Source: VYFG01 sp965204165 (GTDB taxonomy: Bacteria; Pseudomonadota; Gammaproteobacteria; Arenicellales; Poriferihabitantaceae). Taken from it: a DNA stretch of 64,000 nucleotides. Every line of letters begins with the position of its first letter. Position 1 is the stretch's first letter. The notes beneath the pieces were generated by a model, which saw nothing but the letters and a program-made list of their open reading frames with translations, was not told where the DNA came from and searched no databases. The translations under genes and the position numbers were made by a program. Of the stretch, positions 61,226-64,000 are shown one piece after another. Location: contig OZ241969.1 in the NCBI GenBank assembly GCA_965204165.1, positions 868,001 to 932,000 on the forward strand, in the 5' to 3' direction.

Positions 61226-62047
61226 TCAGTCCTCCCGCCTGGAAGCGGAAGAGGAGGGATGGCGGTCGTCGGAGGTCGAGCGCATCCGGCGCGCCGCCGC
61301 CCAAGTCTCCAGGTCCTCCCGCCGGTACCGGATGCGGCTGCCGAAACGGTAGAACTCCGGACCCTCCCCCGTCACCCGGTAGCGGTCCAGGGTCCGGGGC
61401 GAAAGCCCCAGGAAGGCCGCCGCCAGCGTCGTGCTGAGGTACTCGGTCCCGTGCGGCCCCGTCCCGTTTCCGTTCAGGTTGCCGTTCATCCGGTCATGCG
61501 TGTTTTCTTTCATCTTCATGTTGTTGAGTTGGTTGCTGTTGGTATTGATCGGTTTGCAGGCGGTCCCGCCTCCCTTGCCGGCGAAACCCTCCGCCGGCGT
61601 CCCGTTCCGGGTCCCGCAGGCCCCGACCTCCTTCCCGTCCATGTTCCCGGCCAGGGCCCGGACGGCTTCCCGCTCGGCCTCGCTGGCATGGGCCGTCATC
61701 CACGACAGGACCCTCTCCACCGTGGTCAGCTTCGGCGCGCTTCCGCCGTTCAGCCGCGTCACGAAGGACGGGTTCGCCATCGCGTATTCGCCGAGGACGT
61801 AGGGCTTCATCCCCGTCACCGCCACGAACGCCTCCATCTGGCTGCGGAAGGCCGGGCCGATGGGGCGCTCCCCCATGAAGGCCAGCAGCCTGTCCGCCGT
61901 GTCCAGCCGGGGCACGCGCCCGCCTTTCAGCCTGTGCACGAACGAAGGGTCGCCGAGGACCCGCCGCCCGAGGCTCGTGGGGGCCATCCCGGTCCGTGCC
62001 AGGAATCGCTCCACGGCGCGGAGGAGGTATGTCGTGGGGTCGTTCAT
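61226..62047 (-). CDS. regulator with two repeated HTH-like domains and a MerR/AlpA-type HTH
   Basis: A 273-aa protein. Residues 1-55 and 65-120 are internal duplicates (FLARTGMAPTSLGRRVLGDPSFVHRLKGG; FVAVTGMKPYVLGEYAMANPSFVTRLNGG), each resembling a small phage-repressor-like HTH. A linker of about 60 residues follows, then a C-terminal HTH_17/excisionase-type domain (LSTTLAAAFLGLSPRTLDRYRVTGEGPEFYRFGSRIRYRREDL). Such domains control conjugation and excision genes. It starts at ATG 62047, divergent from the S24 repressor, and is transcribed with the pilin gene. The frame is continuous, so the fusion looks genuine. Confidence 0.75.
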   Translation of the reverse strand: MNDPTTYLLRAVERFLARTGMAPTSLGRRVLGDPSFVHRLKGGRVPRLDTADRLLAFMGERPIGPAFRSQMEAFVAVTGMKPYVLGEYAMANPSFVTRLNGGSAPKLTTVERVLSWMTAHASEAEREAVRALAGNMDGKEVGACGTRNGTPAEGFAGKGGGTACKPINTNSNQLNNMKMKENTHDRMNGNLNGNGTGPHGTEYLSTTLAAAFLGLSPRTLDRYRVTGEGPEFYRFGSRIRYRREDLETWAAARRMRSTSDDRHPSSSASRRED

Positions 62048-62077
62048 GGCGGCGTAACATATCGAAAGAAATAATCG

Positions 62078-62107
62078 TTGACAATAGTAATATTTAGTCA
62101 ATACACT
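62078..62107 (+). promoter_or_regulatory. divergent promoter with TTGAC-GTCAA operator
   Basis: TTGACA (62078-62083) and TACACT (62102-62107) form a plus-strand promoter with 18-bp spacing. The spacer is AT-rich, and TTGAC at 62078-62082 pairs with GTCAA at 62097-62101, giving a palindrome whose other half is a minus-strand -35 (TTGACT). A dimeric repressor, probably the S24 protein, could shut both promoters here. Confidence 0.65.
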
Positions 62108-62140
62108 ACATCCAACGTCAATCATGCGAATGCGCCTCCC

Positions 62141-62974
62141 ATGAACGGAAACGACAGCGGAAAGCACCCCGTGGCAGTCACGGCAACGGACGGGAAACGG
62201 AATCCCGGCATGCCCGGAAAGGCCGGCGGCGGCGATGGAAAGCCGGACGACCCGGTGCGGGCGCGGATTCCGGCCCTGCTCTGGAAGAACGGGCTCAGCA
62301 TGAAGAAGGCCTCCACGGCGATGGGGCGCCACGGCAGCTTCCTGCACCAGTTCATCTCGAAGGGGACGCCCAAGGTGCTCGCCTACCGGGACGCGGAGAG
62401 GCTGGCCGCACTCCTCGGCTGCCAGCCGACGGACCTGCACCATGACGAGCTTCCCCCGCGGCGAAAGCCGGTCTCGGCGCAGACGGTGGCCGGCGCCCGT
62501 GCGCCGGGCGGAACGAAGGCGGGGATGCCCGAATACCCGGATAACCCGGAAAACCTGGTCGGAGTCCCCGAGATGGCCATCGAGGCCTCGGCTGGCCCCG
62601 GGGCCTTCATCGACCATTACCTGCCGGAGACGGCCCGGTGGTTCCTGCCGGACAGCATGGTTCGCCACGAGGGGAACGCCGACCCGGCGTCCCTGCGCAT
62701 CCTTCGCGTGCGGGGCGAGTCCATGGAACCGGAGCTGTCGGACGGGGACCGCCTGGTGGTGGAAATCTCCCGCACCGTGCCGGTGACCGGCGAGCTCTGC
62801 GTCCTGTGGGACGGCAACGGCCTAGTGGTCAAGCGGATCGAGCATCTGCCGGGCGCGGACGGGCCCCCGGCCGTGAGGCTCAAGTCCGCGAATCCCGACT
62901 ACGCCGACTACGAATGCCTGGCGCAGGATCTCCATGTCTCCGGACGCGTGCTCTGGAGCATCCGGAAAATGTGA
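62141..62974 (+). CDS. S24-family LexA/CI-like repressor
   Basis: A 277-aa repressor. The N-terminal HTH (residues about 45-95, SMKKASTAMGRHGSFLHQFI) and a linker with the family cleavage region precede the S24 autoprotease domain: Ser 194 in VRGESMEPELSDGD and Lys 231 in GLVVKRIEHL form the catalytic dyad. RecA-stimulated self-cleavage would induce the divergent operon. ATG 62141 has a weak Shine-Dalgarno, and the transcript start predicted from the promoter is only about 25 bp upstream. Confidence 0.88.
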   Translation: MNGNDSGKHPVAVTATDGKRNPGMPGKAGGGDGKPDDPVRARIPALLWKNGLSMKKASTAMGRHGSFLHQFISKGTPKVLAYRDAERLAALLGCQPTDLHHDELPPRRKPVSAQTVAGARAPGGTKAGMPEYPDNPENLVGVPEMAIEASAGPGAFIDHYLPETARWFLPDSMVRHEGNADPASLRILRVRGESMEPELSDGDRLVVEISRTVPVTGELCVLWDGNGLVVKRIEHLPGADGPPAVRLKSANPDYADYECLAQDLHVSGRVLWSIRKM

Positions 62975-63118
62975 GCGCGGACCCGGCGGCTGGTTGCAGC
63001 TGGGTCCACGTCAATATTGCCGCCCCCGGAGGCCCGCCTGAACGGCCCGGCGGGGCTTGCGGGAACCTCGTGCCGGTTCAGCGGTTATCCAGGCTGCTGA
63101 AGTGCGTTGGGGTCGCCT

Positions 63119-63616
63119 TCACACCCCGTTCGTGGCTTTCCTGGAGTATTCCTTATTTTTCAATAAGATAAATTTGTCATTGTCTGAGGGCGCAATCAAA
63201 ATGAAACCGACTTGCTTCAATTCTGCGACATCGGCAGCGTATTGGCGTCGCAATCGTTCCCAACTTGATGCCGAAATTATTAAAACTGGATTTTCAACTG
63301 AAAATTGATATCAATCCCGCTGAATTGATTGACTCGTCACTGTCATATCTTCATGAAAACCTGTAGCAACTATCGCATCAAACACTCCAGTTCAATCTAG
63401 AAGAACTACCCCTGACACACCGATTGACTGCCAAGAAAATCTTCCACCAACACCCCCCACGGGTATGTTGCTCAAACTGGCTCTTTCCATGATGTGAATC
63501 TGGCATGGCCCCTGAACAGTCTTGAACAAAGTAGGTGAATTGTCACAAGGCATGAATTGAATTTCACCGATGACAGTTATTGTGCGTACGGTGGAGGAAA
63601 CCACCACCAGGTTCAC
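63119..63616 (-). pseudogene. decayed gene with two internal TGA codons
   Basis: One minus-strand frame reads as protein-like sequence (VVVSSTVRTITVIGEIQFMPCDNS; GVFDAIVATGFHEDMTV; WERLRRQYAADVAELKQVGF) through 63616-63119, interrupted only at TGA 63392-63394 and TGA 63311-63313, ending TGA at 63119. The first piece starts at a possible GTG (63616). Lower GC than its surroundings. No family recognised. The two stops could be G-to-A changes in Trp codons. Confidence 0.4.
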
Positions 63617-63661
63617 TGGAGTTACGCTAAAATTACCTATTCTGGTGAATAGCCTGTGATC

Positions 63662-64000
63662 ATGACATCCTCAGTTGTTTACTCCATCTCTGCTGATATG
63701 AGCCGGCTCTCGAAAGCCTTAAACGCATCGCCTGTCGTTGCCGACATGGCCCGGCTGTCAAAAACCTTGAACGCATCACCTTTCTTTGACGACCTGAGCC
63801 GGGCCTCGAAAGCCCTATATTCATCGTCTGCTGTTGCTAACATGGCCCGGTTGTCAAAAACCTTGAACACATCGCCTTTCTTTGACGACCTGAGCCGGGC
63901 CTCAAGAGCCCTATATTCATCGTCTGTTGTTGCTGACATGGCCCGGTTGTCAAAAGCCTTAGATACATCACCTCTCTTTGACGGCCTGAACCGGGCCTCG
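63662..64000 (+). CDS. protein of 32-residue tandem repeats, partial at window end
   Basis: Open from ATG 63662 to the window edge (113 codons so far). After a short leader it consists of 32-aa (96-bp) repeats of the type ADMARLSKTLNASPFFDDLS followed by RASKALYSSSVV. The plus frame is preferred over the equally open minus frame because more of the differences between repeat copies are synonymous in it (at least three of seven against about one of eight). Amphipathic helices are likely. Not a recognised family. Lower GC than the rest of the window, suggesting recent acquisition. Confidence 0.5.
   Translation, partial: MTSSVVYSISADMSRLSKALNASPVVADMARLSKTLNASPFFDDLSRASKALYSSSAVANMARLSKTLNTSPFFDDLSRASRALYSSSVVADMARLSKALDTSPLFDGLNRAS

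Overview
The window looks like chromosomal DNA of a high-GC proteobacterium, most likely a gammaproteobacterium: coding density, codon use, GloA, a MaoP/DUF413-like protein and the type V-like surface proteins all fit. No rRNA, tRNA or CRISPR array was seen.

Region 1 (1-7.8 kb) is an ordinary metabolic locus. A minus-strand group encodes an AsnC/Lrp regulator, a glutamine-synthetase-like ligase and a NitT/TauT-type ABC transporter. Divergent to it are a Rieske oxygenase and glyoxalase I, followed by a HIT protein. It is probably a small-nitrogen-compound uptake and catabolism locus. A class II aldolase gene breaks off after about 40 codons at 7.8 kb, and everything to the right looks like accessory DNA.

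Region 2 (7.8-14 kb) holds little-known accessory genes: an HU domain fused to an unknown domain, a TPR protein, three unknown proteins and a ribbon-helix-helix protein. Region 3 (14.6-24.6 kb) is a minus-strand maintenance module of an integrative element: two overlapping tyrosine integrases flanked by near-identical 22-bp direct repeats, a DUF2493/SLOG protein, SSB, a five-zinc-ribbon protein and small unknown proteins. An IS1111-type IS110 element sits inside it.

Region 4 (25-56.5 kb) is built around three related autotransporter-like surface proteins at 26.3, 40.4 and 53.5 kb, made of FN3, Calx-beta and cadherin-like domains and, in two of them, a complete C-terminal beta-barrel. Two share a duplicated upstream cassette: a consensus sigma70 promoter running directly into a heptanucleotide tandem repeat (13 and 16 copies). 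The repeat unit is not a multiple of three. The upstream Shine-Dalgarno-linked frame is fused to the surface protein at one locus and out of frame at the other, which is the signature of a phase-variable family. The third autotransporter follows a LuxR-type solo regulator, whose start overlaps a 36-codon upstream ORF, and precedes a TbpB-like surface lipoprotein. Mobile DNA is packed between them: an ISNCY element, an ISAs1-type element with a DruA-like (DUF4338) domain and a classical -1 frameshift site, and a nest of recombinase-in-trio (RIT) elements (RIT3 in RIT2 in RIT1, plus an IS66 element with an exact 8-bp target duplication).

Region 5 (56.5-64 kb): a four-gene transposon (zinc-ribbon protein, TniA/TnsB-like transposase, TniB/TnsC-like ATPase, Toprim protein) adjoins the broken barrel of the third-listed autotransporter. 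Beyond it lies the start of a broken conjugative-element operon (VirB2-like pilin, multi-HTH regulator, divergent S24 repressor with a palindromic operator), then an AT-richer segment with a decayed gene and a partial gene of 32-residue repeats running off the window.
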